64,000 nucleotides of DNA from SIG480 sp045595365 (GCA_045595365.1 JAZOAI010000005.1:1-64000); one strand, 5' to 3'. Positions 24,205-32,727 are shown, numbered from the stretch's first letter. The notes: a model not told the origin generated them from the sequence alone. A program made the numbers and translations.

Positions 24205-24240
24205 GAAGCAGGGGGTAGAAGCCCCCTGCTTCTTCACTTT
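24205..24240 (+). terminator. terminator after the small peptide gene
   Basis: GAAGCAGGGGG (24205-24215) pairs with CCCCCTGCTTC (24222-24232) across a 6-nt loop, followed by TTCACTTT. On the minus strand the stem is followed by TTTTAACTTT, so it may also end the bofA transcript. Confidence 0.8.
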
Positions 24241-24464
24241 AGGATTTGAGAAATTGCTATATACGACACGGCTCCCGGAATCCCGAGAAAGCAGGAAAGG
24301 GAAAACCCGACCAGGTTCAGAGCAACCCCGAGATTTAAGAGCTTTGCGGCGGTAAGAGTACATAAACCGAGAACTGCGCGCATTGACGCGCGCCGTATAT
24401 TTTTAGAAAGAAAAAGAAGGATAACGAAGCAAAAAAGAAAAAGGAAAATTAAATTTTTGTGCAT
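24234..24464 (-). CDS. bofA: BofA family pro-sigmaK processing inhibitor
   Basis: A 76-residue hydrophobic protein with the BofA C-terminal signature LNLVGFSLSCFLGIPGAVSYIAI. In Bacillus BofA holds the SpoIVFB protease inactive in the mother cell until the forespore signals, so it times SigK activation. ATG 24464 is favoured (GGGGTG 8 nt upstream); GTG at 24473 would add three residues. It is directly downstream of yaaL, the same neighbour as in Bacillus. Confidence 0.85.
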   Translation of the reverse strand: MHKNLIFLFLFCFVILLFLSKNIRRASMRAVLGLCTLTAAKLLNLGVALNLVGFSLSCFLGIPGAVSYIAISQILK

Positions 24465-24481
24465 AAGTGGCACACCCCGGA

Positions 24482-24796
24482 TCAGATTTTGAGCTTTCCT
24501 TGTGCGAAGGTTTCCTCAGCTAATGATGAAAGCTTTGCCTTGCGAAGGAGAAAGCTGTATCGCGCTTCTGCTGATTTTATTTCGTATATGCACGCTTCAA
24601 TCATCTCGGGACTTGAGGCTTCCTCGAAGCACGAGCGGGCATGTCGTATATCGGAAATTGCTTTTTCAATGTCAGCAAGGAGAAGCTTTCGATCTTTGTC
24701 AAGCTCATCGACAACAGGTTTTGTGAAAAACCTCTTAAAAAACGGAGAAACTTTTTTGCGAAAAACCGTGTATCTCTTCTGTAATGCCTTGTCCAT
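24482..24796 (-). CDS. yaaL: YaaL/DUF2508 family protein
   Basis: A 104-residue, charged, mostly helical protein; the block LLLADIEKAISDIRHARSCFEEASSPEMIEACIYEIKSAEARYSFLLRKAK matches DUF2508. In Bacillus subtilis yaaL lies between recR and bofA; here the yaaL-bofA pair is conserved (17-nt gap) without recR. Function unknown. AGGAGG precedes the ATG. Confidence 0.85.
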   Translation of the reverse strand: MDKALQKRYTVFRKKVSPFFKRFFTKPVVDELDKDRKLLLADIEKAISDIRHARSCFEEASSPEMIEACIYEIKSAEARYSFLLRKAKLSSLAEETFAQGKLKI

Positions 24797-24933
24797 ATAA
24801 AAACCTCCTAAGCAGCCTCAATGGGCCAATTAAACTTCCCGGTACTCTATATATATTTTCTATTTTGGACAATTATTCCCTAAAGAATACACATTTTGAA
24901 AATATTAACCGCCGTTACCGTAAATTATTGTGC

Positions 24934-24962
24934 TTGTGTATTTGTTAAAAAAATGTTATAAT
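24934..24962 (+). promoter_or_regulatory. SigA-type promoter of the membrane exporter gene
   Basis: TTGTGT (24934-24939), 17-bp spacer and TATAAT (24957-24962). The expected transcript start near 24969 helps decide the start codon of the next gene. Confidence 0.65.
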
Positions 24963-24993
24963 ATAACATATGTTTTCAAAGAAGGTGTGTGCT

Positions 24994-25470
24994 GTGGCAA
25001 TTGCTCCCGAATTGATAGTTTTTCTCATATCCATGGTTCCCGTTGCCGAGCTTCGCGGCGCGATTCCGTATGGCGCCGCGCTCGAAATTCCGTTCTGGTC
25101 AAACTTCATCATTTCAATTGTCGGGAATATGCTTCCGATTCCGTTTATTGTTCTTTTTGTCCGAAAGATTTTTGACTGGCTTAAAACAAAGCGTCTGTTC
25201 AAAGGCTTTGCCGACTGGAGCGAAAAGCACGTTATGGGGAAACAAAGCATCATCTCAAAGTACGAAATCATCGGGCTTGTGATACTCGTTGCAATTCCGC
25301 TTCCGGGAACGGGCGCGTGGACAGGCGCCATGCTTGCCGGGCTTTTGGGTATGCGTCTTAAGAACGCTTTGCCCGCGATTTTTGCTGGGGTTATAATTGC
25401 CGCCATCATTGTTGCCGGCGTTTCATACGGCTTCATAGGAGCCATTGATTTTCTCTCTCTTCACGCATAG
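24994..25470 (+). CDS. small multi-drug export family membrane protein (COG2426)
   Basis: A 158-residue membrane protein with four to five hydrophobic segments and the family blocks VPVAELRGAIPYGAAL near the start and AIPLPGTGAWTGAMLAGLLGM in the second half. The family is annotated as putative small multidrug export protein, but the substrate is not established. GTG 24994 is preferred, since AAGGTG lies 6 nt before it and the promoter puts the transcript start near 24969; the ATG at 24970 would be almost leaderless and would add eight residues. Confidence 0.85.
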   Translation: MAIAPELIVFLISMVPVAELRGAIPYGAALEIPFWSNFIISIVGNMLPIPFIVLFVRKIFDWLKTKRLFKGFADWSEKHVMGKQSIISKYEIIGLVILVAIPLPGTGAWTGAMLAGLLGMRLKNALPAIFAGVIIAAIIVAGVSYGFIGAIDFLSLHA

Positions 25471-25509
25471 CACAGCCTTTGCATAAGATATTGCGGAGGT
25501 GTGGCTGAT

Positions 25510-25680
25510 ATGCTGCTTGCTGTAATATCTGATGCTGTTGTCGCAATTTTTTCTGCATTTGTTATAATATACGCTTTGACGTTTTCGTTTCATTGTATTT
25601 TCTTATCTGATGGCTCCGAGCCATTTTCGTTCGAGCGGTTTTCCGGAAGAATAAAGAAGTTAGACCGAAAGGAAAAATAA
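25510..25680 (+). CDS. 56-residue single-TM peptide translationally coupled to recD2
   Basis: A small gene starting at ATG 25510, 9 nt after GGAGGT (25495-25500). The product MLLAVISDAVVAIFSAFVII, followed by YALTFSFHCIFL, forms one long hydrophobic helix; the tail is polar and basic (FERFSGRIKKLDRKEK). I recognise no family. Its TAA (25678-25680) shares a base with the recD2 ATG, so the two are probably translated in a coupled way. Confidence 0.7.
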   Translation: MLLAVISDAVVAIFSAFVIIYALTFSFHCIFLSDGSEPFSFERFSGRIKKLDRKEK

Positions 25681-27887
25681 TGGCTGAAGAATTGATGATT
25701 TGCGGCGTTATTGAGTCCGTAATTTTTAAGAACGACGATAACGGATATGCCGTTTTGAAGTTAATAGATGAAGACGGCAGTGAGATTATTGCTGTCGGGT
25801 GTGTGCCGTTTGCCGGGATAGGGGAATACATAGAGGCGAGCGGAACGTGGGCAAACCACGCATCCTATGGCGAGCAGTTCAAAATTTCATCGTTTCACAG
25901 AACGCTGCCCACTTCGTCGGCACTCATCCTTGAATACTTGTCATCAGGTACTATTCGCGGAATCGGCAGAAAAACTGCTGAAAAAATTGTAGAGCTTTTT
26001 GGAGACGACAGTCTCTATATAATTGAACGCTATCCGAAGCGCCTTTGCGAGGTTGCGGGGATTACCGCAAAAAAGGCAGAGCAGATAGGCCGCCAGTTTG
26101 AGTTGCAAAATGCATTGATGCTGCTTATGGAGTTTCTCAATGAAAACGGGCTTGAGCCGGAGATTGCCGTCTCGCTTTTTCACAGCTACGGCAAAAATGC
26201 TTCTGAGGCGGTAAGGAACAATCCGTATATCCTTTCCGGCGCGGACATCGGTGTTCCGTTTTACAAGGCGGACAGGCTTGCCTTAAATATGGGGTTTGAA
26301 GGTGATTCGCGAGAAAGGCTTTCTGCGGCTGTTCTTTATGAGCTGCGCTTTAATTCCGATTCGGGGCATACGTTTCTGCCCAAAAATAAGCTTGCTTACG
26401 CAACAGCAAAGCTTTTAAATCTTGAGGAAACGGACATAGAAGCAACAATATCAAAGCTGATAGATGAGGGCGAGATTATTTCTGAGGAAATCTGCGGAGT
26501 ATGCGCGTGCTATCTCTCACGGCTGTATGATAATGAAACATACGTCGCAAAAAAGCTTTCGGCGATGTCAATGAGAAACGATCGCGCGGGTATATCGTGC
26601 GAAGAACTCATAACGCGGGCTGAAGCGGAGTGTGGAATAGAGTTTGAGCCTATGCAGAAAAGTGCCATTGATATGGCTGTGAATAACTCGGTTATGCTTC
26701 TCACGGGAGGCCCCGGAACGGGAAAAACAACTGTAATTCAGGGGATGCTCTCTGCATTTGATAAAATGAAGCTTCGCGTGATGCTCGCAGCGCCGACAGG
26801 GCGCGCGGCAAAGCGAATGAGTGAGTTTTGTAAGGTTGAAGCAAAAACAATCCACCGTCTCCTTGAAATATGCTATGAAGACGGCGCGATTGAGCCGGTC
26901 TTTGCGAAAAATGAACATAGCCCGCTTGAAGCAGATGTCCTTATAATTGATGAGATGTCTATGGTTGATATTTCTCTTATTGCAGCAACGCTTCGCGCAC
27001 TTCCTGCAAGGTGCAAACTCATTCTTGTCGGAGATGCGGACCAGCTTCCGTCTGTCGGCCCGGGTAACGTGTTTAACGACCTTCTCAATTCAGAAAGCTT
27101 TCCGACAGTTCGCCTTTCTCATATTTTCAGACAAGCGGCGGAGAGCGATATAATAGTAGGGGCGCACGCGGTAAATAGCGGAGACCTTCCCGACCTTAAG
27201 AAAAATGACAACGACCTCTTCTTTCTAAGAAGAAATAAGGATGAAGATATTGTCGAGACGGTGCTTGAACTCTGCAAGAGGCGGCTTCCTGAAAATATGA
27301 AGATTCCATCATCCCAGATTCAGGTGCTTTCAGTCAGCCGAAAGGCAGAGATAGGAACAGTTGAGCTTAACCGAAGGCTTCAGGCAGAGCTTAACCCGCC
27401 GGAGGAAGGAAAAGATGAAAAGAGAATCGGCGACAGGCTTTTTCGCCTCGGCGATCGCGTTATGCAGATTAAGAACAACTACACCACCGCCTGGTACAGT
27501 ATGTATGGCGGCGAAGTGGGATACGGTGTTTTTAATGGCGATATAGGCGAAATAATAAGCATAGACACACGCGATGAAATGCTTACCGTCAATTTTGATT
27601 CGAAGCTTGTCCACTATCCTTTTTCGGGGCTACACGAGCTTGAGCTTGCATATGCTATGACTGTGCATAAATCTCAGGGTAGCGAGTTTCGCGCGGTAGT
27701 TCTTGCCGCGGGGAAGAGCGCACCGGCGCTTTTGCATCGAAGCGTTTTGTATACGGCAATGACAAGGGCGAGAGAGCTTCTGATAATTGTCGGCGACGTA
27801 GGAGTAATAGAATATATGGTAAACAACAAAAAACAGCGAAACAGATACAGCGCGCTGCGCGCAAGGATTTTATCACTGTTGAATTAG
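25680..27887 (+). CDS. recD2: ATP-dependent DNA helicase RecD2
   Basis: A 735-residue SF1B helicase, a 5'-3' DNA translocase for repair in bacteria without RecBC-type RecD. The N-terminal OB/HhH part includes SSGTIRGIGRKTAEKIVELFG. Walker A GGPGTGKTT lies at residues 343-351, Walker B is LIIDEMSMVD, and GDADQLPSVGPG and the late VHKSQGSEF motif follow. Length is normal for RecD2. Its ATG overlaps the stop of the preceding small gene. Confidence 0.95.
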   Translation: MAEELMICGVIESVIFKNDDNGYAVLKLIDEDGSEIIAVGCVPFAGIGEYIEASGTWANHASYGEQFKISSFHRTLPTSSALILEYLSSGTIRGIGRKTAEKIVELFGDDSLYIIERYPKRLCEVAGITAKKAEQIGRQFELQNALMLLMEFLNENGLEPEIAVSLFHSYGKNASEAVRNNPYILSGADIGVPFYKADRLALNMGFEGDSRERLSAAVLYELRFNSDSGHTFLPKNKLAYATAKLLNLEETDIEATISKLIDEGEIISEEICGVCACYLSRLYDNETYVAKKLSAMSMRNDRAGISCEELITRAEAECGIEFEPMQKSAIDMAVNNSVMLLTGGPGTGKTTVIQGMLSAFDKMKLRVMLAAPTGRAAKRMSEFCKVEAKTIHRLLEICYEDGAIEPVFAKNEHSPLEADVLIIDEMSMVDISLIAATLRALPARCKLILVGDADQLPSVGPGNVFNDLLNSESFPTVRLSHIFRQAAESDIIVGAHAVNSGDLPDLKKNDNDLFFLRRNKDEDIVETVLELCKRRLPENMKIPSSQIQVLSVSRKAEIGTVELNRRLQAELNPPEEGKDEKRIGDRLFRLGDRVMQIKNNYTTAWYSMYGGEVGYGVFNGDIGEIISIDTRDEMLTVNFDSKLVHYPFSGLHELELAYAMTVHKSQGSEFRAVVLAAGKSAPALLHRSVLYTAMTRARELLIIVGDVGVIEYMVNNKKQRNRYSALRARILSLLN

Positions 27888-27898
27888 GTGGTGTTTTT

Positions 27899-28558
27899 GT
27901 GAGGTTTCGTGACTTTATAAGTAAATACATCTTCCCCCCGAAATGCGTGTTTTGCCGCAGGGTGATGGAGGAAGACGGGGTTTGCGACAAATGCAAAGCA
28001 ACCTTGCCGAGGCGAAGCTCGAAGGAATCAGGCGAATCCGTGATGTTTGTTGATGGCGTCTATTCATACTTTCATTATGAGGGAGATGTCCGAAACGCGC
28101 TCATAAGATATAAATTCGGTGGTCTTTCAAAATATTCGGTAGATTTTGCGGTATATCTTGAGGAGTGCATAAAAGAATGTCTTTTGGGACAATATGATAT
28201 AATTTCATGGGTTCCGCTGAGCAAGCGGCGCCTTCGAAGCCGAGGATATGACCAGGCAAGGCTTCTTGCTGAGGAGGTTTCAAAAAGGCTTGGGGTGCAA
28301 CCGGTAAGAACTCTTATCAAAAGCCGCGATACCGCTCCGCAATCGCGTCAACCGGATATCTCGAAGCGTATGGCGAATATCCTCGGCGCTTATGACACGG
28401 CATCGTTTGACCCTACAGGGAAACGAATCGTTCTGATTGACGATATTTTCACAACAGGAAGCACTGTGAGCGAATGTGCGCGTGTCCTGAAGACTGCAGG
28501 GGCAGATAAGGTGTATATAGTTACGGTCGCAAAAACACGTCAGAGAAAAAAGAATTGA
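27899..28558 (+). CDS. comF: ComF family phosphoribosyltransferase-like protein
   Basis: A 219-residue ComF-type protein. The N-terminal zinc finger has CVFC and CDKC pairs (about residues 16-33), followed by a phosphoribosyltransferase fold with the PRPP loop IVLIDDIFTTGST. ComF is needed for DNA uptake in naturally competent Bacillus; elsewhere its role is unclear. GTG start 27899 follows AGGTGGTG by 5 nt. It lies directly after recD2, so the two DNA-processing genes are probably cotranscribed. Confidence 0.9.
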   Translation: MRFRDFISKYIFPPKCVFCRRVMEEDGVCDKCKATLPRRSSKESGESVMFVDGVYSYFHYEGDVRNALIRYKFGGLSKYSVDFAVYLEECIKECLLGQYDIISWVPLSKRRLRSRGYDQARLLAEEVSKRLGVQPVRTLIKSRDTAPQSRQPDISKRMANILGAYDTASFDPTGKRIVLIDDIFTTGSTVSECARVLKTAGADKVYIVTVAKTRQRKKN

Positions 28559-28582
28559 AAAATTTTCAAAATAGGGTATAAT
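28555..28582 (+). promoter_or_regulatory. SigA-type promoter of mreB
   Basis: TTGAAA (28555-28560), 16-bp spacer and TATAAT (28577-28582). The -35 overlaps the end of comF. Confidence 0.7.
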
Positions 28583-28616
28583 ATACTTATGAATAAAATT
28601 TGAGGTGGTAATGCAA

Positions 28617-29648
28617 ATGGTATTTAGCAGAGATATTGGAATTGATTTGGGAACTGCTTCTATCCTCGTCTATGTTAAGGGAAAGGGTATAGTCCTTCGC
28701 GAGCCGTCGGTTGTTGCAGTCGATAAGACTACCGACAAGGTTTTGAAGGTAGGCCTTGAAGCACAGAAAATGCTCGGGAGAACCCCGGGTAACATCATCG
28801 CAATTCGCCCGCTTCGCGGCGGCGTTATTTCGGACTACGAAATGACAGAGCATATGATTAAGAACTTCATCCGCCGTGTTATGGGAGGATTTAGCCTCAT
28901 AAAGCCGCGCGTTGTTATCTGTGTTCCGAGCGGAATAACCGAAGTTGAAGAACGCGCAGTTATAGATGCGGGCCGTCAGGCAGGCGCAAGAGCTGTCTAT
29001 CTTATCGAAGAGCCTATTGCCGCAGCAATCGGCGCGGGCATTAAGATTGACGAGCCGGACGGGAATATGGTTATCGACATCGGCGGAGGAACTACCGACA
29101 TAGCTGTAATCTCTCTCTCTAATATAGTTGAGTCTTCTTCTATCAAAATTGCGGGCGACCACTTCGATGAATACATCGTCAAGTACATACGCCGCAAGCA
29201 CAACGTGCTTATAGGCGAGCGTACTGCCGAGGATCTTAAGATCAACATTGGTTGCGTTTTCCCGCGCCCTGAAGAAATTTCAATGGAAATCAAGGGGCGT
29301 TGCCTTATGACAGGGCTTCCGAGAATTTTCACGGTCACATCAAGCGAAATGCTTGAAGCGCTTGAAGAGCCGGCAACAAGAATCGTCGAGTCTATCCACA
29401 ACGTTCTTGAACGCACACCGCCCGAGCTCGTCGGCGATATTTCAACAAACGGAATCGTTCTTACGGGCGGCGGCGCGCTTGTATGGGGATTTGCGGAGCT
29501 TATCCAGTCAAAGACCGGCATTGACACCCGCGTTGCAGACGAGGCTGTTTCGTGTGTTGTTTACGGAACGGGAAAAACGCTTGATGACCTTTCTTCAATG
29601 CAGGACGGCACATTGAACCTCTCAAGAAGAAGACAGATTTTATCCTAA
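28617..29648 (+). CDS. mreB: rod-shape-determining actin homologue MreB/Mbl
   Basis: A 343-residue bacterial actin. Phosphate-binding loops IGIDLGTASILVY near the start, DIGGGTTDIAVISL in the middle and LTGGGALVWGFAEL near the C-terminus are intact. It guides lateral cell-wall synthesis, which suggests rod-shaped cells. ATG 28617 is 8 nt after GAGGTGG; the ATG at 28611 is too close. No mreC or mreD follows, so this may be the Mbl-type stand-alone paralogue. Own promoter and terminator. Confidence 0.93.
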   Translation: MVFSRDIGIDLGTASILVYVKGKGIVLREPSVVAVDKTTDKVLKVGLEAQKMLGRTPGNIIAIRPLRGGVISDYEMTEHMIKNFIRRVMGGFSLIKPRVVICVPSGITEVEERAVIDAGRQAGARAVYLIEEPIAAAIGAGIKIDEPDGNMVIDIGGGTTDIAVISLSNIVESSSIKIAGDHFDEYIVKYIRRKHNVLIGERTAEDLKINIGCVFPRPEEISMEIKGRCLMTGLPRIFTVTSSEMLEALEEPATRIVESIHNVLERTPPELVGDISTNGIVLTGGGALVWGFAELIQSKTGIDTRVADEAVSCVVYGTGKTLDDLSSMQDGTLNLSRRRQILS

Positions 29649-29656
29649 GAATCATA

Positions 29657-29693
29657 AAAAAAATTCAGCAATCAAAATTGCAGAATTCTTTTT
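29657..29693 (+). terminator. intrinsic terminator after mreB
   Basis: AATTC-A-GCAAT (29662-29672) pairs with ATTGC-A-GAATT (29677-29687), with CAAA loop and CTTTTT tail. Confidence 0.85.
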
Positions 29694-29937
29694 AGGGAGT
29701 AATTTATTTTCGCAAAAGTGATATAATTAAAAGAGAACAAGGCCCGCGGCAAAATTCCGCAAACCTCGTTCAAGGGGGATGAGTATGGGGATTGTTTAAT
29801 GTACACATGTTCTGTGCATATTTGTAGTATATCATTAAAAAACGAAAAAATAGTTGATGAACTGTAAACAAAAGAAAAACAGTCGGTAAATAAACTGTTA
29901 ACAAGCTGAGCAATTCTGATTTGAATGGAGAAAAAGT
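29694..29937 (+). promoter_or_regulatory. leader region of pgi with possible promoter and hairpin
   Basis: About 244 nt without a supported gene. TATAAT at 29722-29727 lacks a clear -35. Just after it GAAC-A-AGG at about 29735 pairs with CCT-C-GTTC near 29771, enclosing GCGG/CCGC. A seven-codon ORF (ATG at 29779, after AAGGGGG) follows. Whether this is a regulatory leader or a small RNA cannot be decided here. Confidence 0.35.
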
Positions 29938-31266
29938 ATGATTAAGATAAATGTAGAAAGAATTGCAAATGATGTTTCAAAAGAGGAGCTTAATTCAATT
30001 TTGCCCCGTCTTTCAAAAGCGCATGACACGCTTGTGGGCAAAACGGGAAAAGGCTCGGATTTTCTCGGCTGGCTCAATTTGCCGGGAGAAATTGATGGGG
30101 AAGAGCTTTTGCGTGTGAAGGCCTGTGCAGAAAAAATAAAGGCAGATTCCGACGTTCTTCTTGTTATAGGCATAGGCGGGTCATATCTCGGCGCGCGCGC
30201 TGCGATAGAGTTTATAAAGGGCAACTCCTATAATCAGCATACTGAAGGGATGCCTGAAGTTTATTTCGTGGGAAACAACTTAAGCTCTGATTATATAAAT
30301 GAAATAATCGGGATTATCGGCGAGCGCGACTTTTCAATAAATGTGATTTCAAAATCAGGCTCTACCACAGAGCCCGCCGTAGCTTTCCGCATATTCAAGG
30401 ATATGATAGAGAAAAAGTACGGCAAGGAAAATGCAAGGAAGAGAATATACGCGACGACCGACAAGGCGCGCGGTGCGCTTAAAACCCTTGCAGATAACGA
30501 AGGCTATGAGACCTTTGTTATTCCGGACAATGTCGGCGGGAGATACTCTGTTCTTACCCCCGTCGGGCTTTTGCCCATGGCAGTTGCCGGGATTGATATT
30601 GACGCGGCGCTTTCCGGCGCTCGGAAAGCTATGGAAAAGCTTATCAACACAAAGGACTTCACAAATCCCGCATGGGTTTATGCGGGAGCGCGGAACCTCA
30701 TGTATGAAAAAGGAAAAAAGGTTGAAATCCTTGCGTGCTTTGAACCGAAATTCAAGTATATGGCAGAATGGTGGAAGCAGCTATTCGGAGAAAGTGAAGG
30801 AAAGGATAATGTCGGTATCTTTCCGGCATCAGTCGAGCTCACGGCAGACCTTCACTCTATGGGCCAGTATATTCAGCAGGGAGAGCGTATGCTCCAGGAG
30901 ACGTTTGTTTCAATAGGCAAGCCGAAAAAAGACATAGAGGTTCCGCATAACGATGGGGATTTTGACGGCCTCAATTATCTTGCGGGGAAAACTCTTGATT
31001 TTGTAAATGACAATGCTTATATGGGCACCGCTATCGCTCATGAGGCAGGCGGAGTTCCGAATATGTGCATTGAGCTTTCGGATTCTTCTGCAGCAAGCTT
31101 TGGTTATATGGTTTATTTCTTCGAGTTTGCGTGCGGGCTTTCAGGATATACGCTCGGAGTCAACCCGTTTGACCAGCCGGGAGTTGAGGCATATAAGAAA
31201 AATATGTTTGCGCTTCTCGGTAAACCGGGCTTTGAGGAGCTTCGAGAAGAAATTTTAAAAAAGTAA
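29938..31266 (+). CDS. pgi: glucose-6-phosphate isomerase
   Basis: A 442-residue Pgi, the shorter Gram-positive form, interconverting glucose-6-phosphate and fructose-6-phosphate in glycolysis. Signature DNVGGRYSVLTPVGLLPMAVAG lies near residue 200; sugar-phosphate residues are in ISKSGSTTEPA, and the C-terminal active-site lysine lies in NPFDQPGVEAYKK. Single gene behind a 244-nt leader. Confidence 0.96.
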   Translation: MIKINVERIANDVSKEELNSILPRLSKAHDTLVGKTGKGSDFLGWLNLPGEIDGEELLRVKACAEKIKADSDVLLVIGIGGSYLGARAAIEFIKGNSYNQHTEGMPEVYFVGNNLSSDYINEIIGIIGERDFSINVISKSGSTTEPAVAFRIFKDMIEKKYGKENARKRIYATTDKARGALKTLADNEGYETFVIPDNVGGRYSVLTPVGLLPMAVAGIDIDAALSGARKAMEKLINTKDFTNPAWVYAGARNLMYEKGKKVEILACFEPKFKYMAEWWKQLFGESEGKDNVGIFPASVELTADLHSMGQYIQQGERMLQETFVSIGKPKKDIEVPHNDGDFDGLNYLAGKTLDFVNDNAYMGTAIAHEAGGVPNMCIELSDSSAASFGYMVYFFEFACGLSGYTLGVNPFDQPGVEAYKKNMFALLGKPGFEELREEILKK

Positions 31267-31287
31267 CAAATTTTATTTAAATACCCA

Positions 31288-31316
31288 TTGAGCTTTTGGC
31301 TAAAATGTGTTATCAT
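31288..31316 (+). promoter_or_regulatory. SigA-type promoter upstream of the small P-loop protein
   Basis: TTGAGC (31288-31293), 17-bp spacer and TATCAT (31311-31316). Confidence 0.65.
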
Positions 31317-31332
31317 ATATATAAGCAAAAGC

Positions 31333-31395
31333 TCAACCTGCAAAGGTTGAAATTCGGCAATCGCTTGCCGTGAAAGCGAGGACCGCGTTTTGCGG
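31333..31395 (+). promoter_or_regulatory. three-hairpin leader RNA
   Basis: Directly after the promoter lie three consecutive stems: TCAACC (31333-31338)/GGTTGA (31345-31350), CGGCAA (31355-31360)/TTGCCG (31365-31370) with a TCGC tetraloop, and CCGC (31383-31386)/GCGG (31392-31395). The last ends 4 nt before the ribosome-binding site. I could not match this to a known riboswitch class. Confidence 0.5.
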
Positions 31396-31410
31396 AGTAA
31401 GGAGTGTATT

Positions 31411-31818
31411 ATGGTTCGTGTAATTATGGGACTTCAGGGCCATGGAAAAACAAAGCAGATTATTGAGCTCACCAACAAGGCTGCGGCTGAGGATTTGACA
31501 GTTGCTTGCGTTGAGCGTGGCACGAAGCTTACATATGATATAAGTCACAAGGCTCGCTTGGTTGACGTTTCAGGATACTTTATCGAAAGCTATGAACACC
31601 TCAAGGCCTTCATTTGCGGAATGCATTCTGCAAACTTTGACCTCTCAAAGATTTTTATTGACAGCCTTTATAAGGTTTCAAAGTGCGATTGCACTAAAGA
31701 AACAGAGGAATTCCTCCTCTGGGCAGAGTCCTTCGGCGCAGAACACGGAATTGATTTTGTAATCACAATCAGCGCTGACCAGGCAGGTGCTTCTGAAACA
31801 ATTCGCAAGTTTTTCTAA
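31411..31818 (+). CDS. small P-loop NTPase-like protein of unknown function
   Basis: A 135-residue protein starting MVRVIMGLQGHGKTKQII, where GLQGHGKT is a Walker A-like loop at residues 7-14. A hydrophobic strand ending in Asp (LSKIFIDSLYK, about residue 77) could serve as Walker B. No other family marks. Such short proteins are sometimes labelled PilT-like in Clostridia, without functional support. ATG 31411 follows AAGGAG by 6 nt; an upstream in-frame ATG at 31390 lies inside the leader hairpin. It is a single gene with own promoter, structured leader and terminator. Confidence 0.75.
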   Translation: MVRVIMGLQGHGKTKQIIELTNKAAAEDLTVACVERGTKLTYDISHKARLVDVSGYFIESYEHLKAFICGMHSANFDLSKIFIDSLYKVSKCDCTKETEEFLLWAESFGAEHGIDFVITISADQAGASETIRKFF

Positions 31819-31829
31819 TTAAAGCATAA

Positions 31830-31867
31830 AACACCGCTTCGGGCAAAACCGAAGCGGTGTTCTTTTT
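31830..31867 (+). terminator. strong intrinsic terminator, probably bidirectional
   Basis: A perfect 13-bp stem (AACACCGCTTCGG 31830-31842 with CCGAAGCGGTGTT 31849-31861), GCAAAA loop and CTTTTT tail. It lies between two convergent genes; the minus-strand gene ends at 31867. Confidence 0.92.
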
Positions 31868-32700
31868 CAGCTCTTTTTCATAATGTGTCGGAGTGCGTGT
31901 GTGATTCCGTTTTGGTCATTCGGGAGCGTAACAAAGTCTGCAATTTGCTTTATCGAATCATCTGCATTTCCCATCGCTACAGAGAAGCCTGCGCTGAGGA
32001 GCATATCTGCATCGTTTGGGCTGTCTCCGAAGGCAACGATTTCAGAAATTGGGATGTCGAGATATTCTGCCAGAATCCTTATCGCGTTTCCCTTTGAGGT
32101 CGCATCGGGCATAATGTCAATAAGGTCGCGGCCTGCAGGGTCACGCCCTGAAGAAACGAAGGTGAGAGAATTGTTCCGGTTAAAGCGTTCTTCAAGTTCA
32201 GAGATTCTTTCTATATCGTCGTGAACAAGGATTTTTAATACGTCTTCAAAGCCTTTTTCCTTCGGATACTCTGATGCAACCCGGATGGGAACGTGGAATT
32301 CTTCATTTGTGCTTTCATTATATGCCAGATAGAAATTCACGCGCTCGCTCGAATAGGTGTGGTACACAAAATCAGGAGTGTAAAAAAGATAGTCGGTTCC
32401 CTCAAGCTCAAGCGCGCGGAGCATAGCCTCGGCATCCTCACTTTTTAAAAACTTCTGATGAATTATTTCGCGGGTGATGGGGTTTATTATAACCCCGCCG
32501 TTGCAGGTGATGACGGGATCTGCAATCCCTAAAGCGCTTATATATTCTTTTATCTGAAGCTCTGACCTGCCCGTTGCGATTATGATTTTAACCCCTTTTT
32601 TGCTTAGAGCGTGAAGCGTTGAAAGGTCAGTTTCCGAAATTTTGTTTTCCGGGGTCAGAAGTGTTCCGTCAAGGTCAAACACAGCACAGGAAATTTTCAT
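31867..32700 (-). CDS. Cof-type HAD-superfamily sugar-phosphatase-like hydrolase
   Basis: A 277-residue HAD IIB phosphatase. Motif I is FDLDGTLLTPENK (nucleophile Asp8, Asp10), motif II is IIATGRS, and motif IV is AFGDSPNDADMLLSAGFSVAMGNA. A C2 cap lies between motifs II and III, typical of Cof/YidA proteins that dephosphorylate sugar phosphates or flavin precursors. The substrate is not predictable. Stands alone between a terminator and a palindrome. Confidence 0.9.
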   Translation of the reverse strand: MKISCAVFDLDGTLLTPENKISETDLSTLHALSKKGVKIIIATGRSELQIKEYISALGIADPVITCNGGVIINPITREIIHQKFLKSEDAEAMLRALELEGTDYLFYTPDFVYHTYSSERVNFYLAYNESTNEEFHVPIRVASEYPKEKGFEDVLKILVHDDIERISELEERFNRNNSLTFVSSGRDPAGRDLIDIMPDATSKGNAIRILAEYLDIPISEIVAFGDSPNDADMLLSAGFSVAMGNADDSIKQIADFVTLPNDQNGITHALRHIMKKS

Positions 32701-32727
32701 TTTTATACCATTCCTTAATCAAATTGA

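Noticed and set aside
31333..31395. Cyclic-di-GMP riboswitch
   Set aside because: GCAAA and GAAAG pieces are suggestive, but the order and loops do not fit the c-di-GMP-I consensus. I kept it as an unassigned leader.
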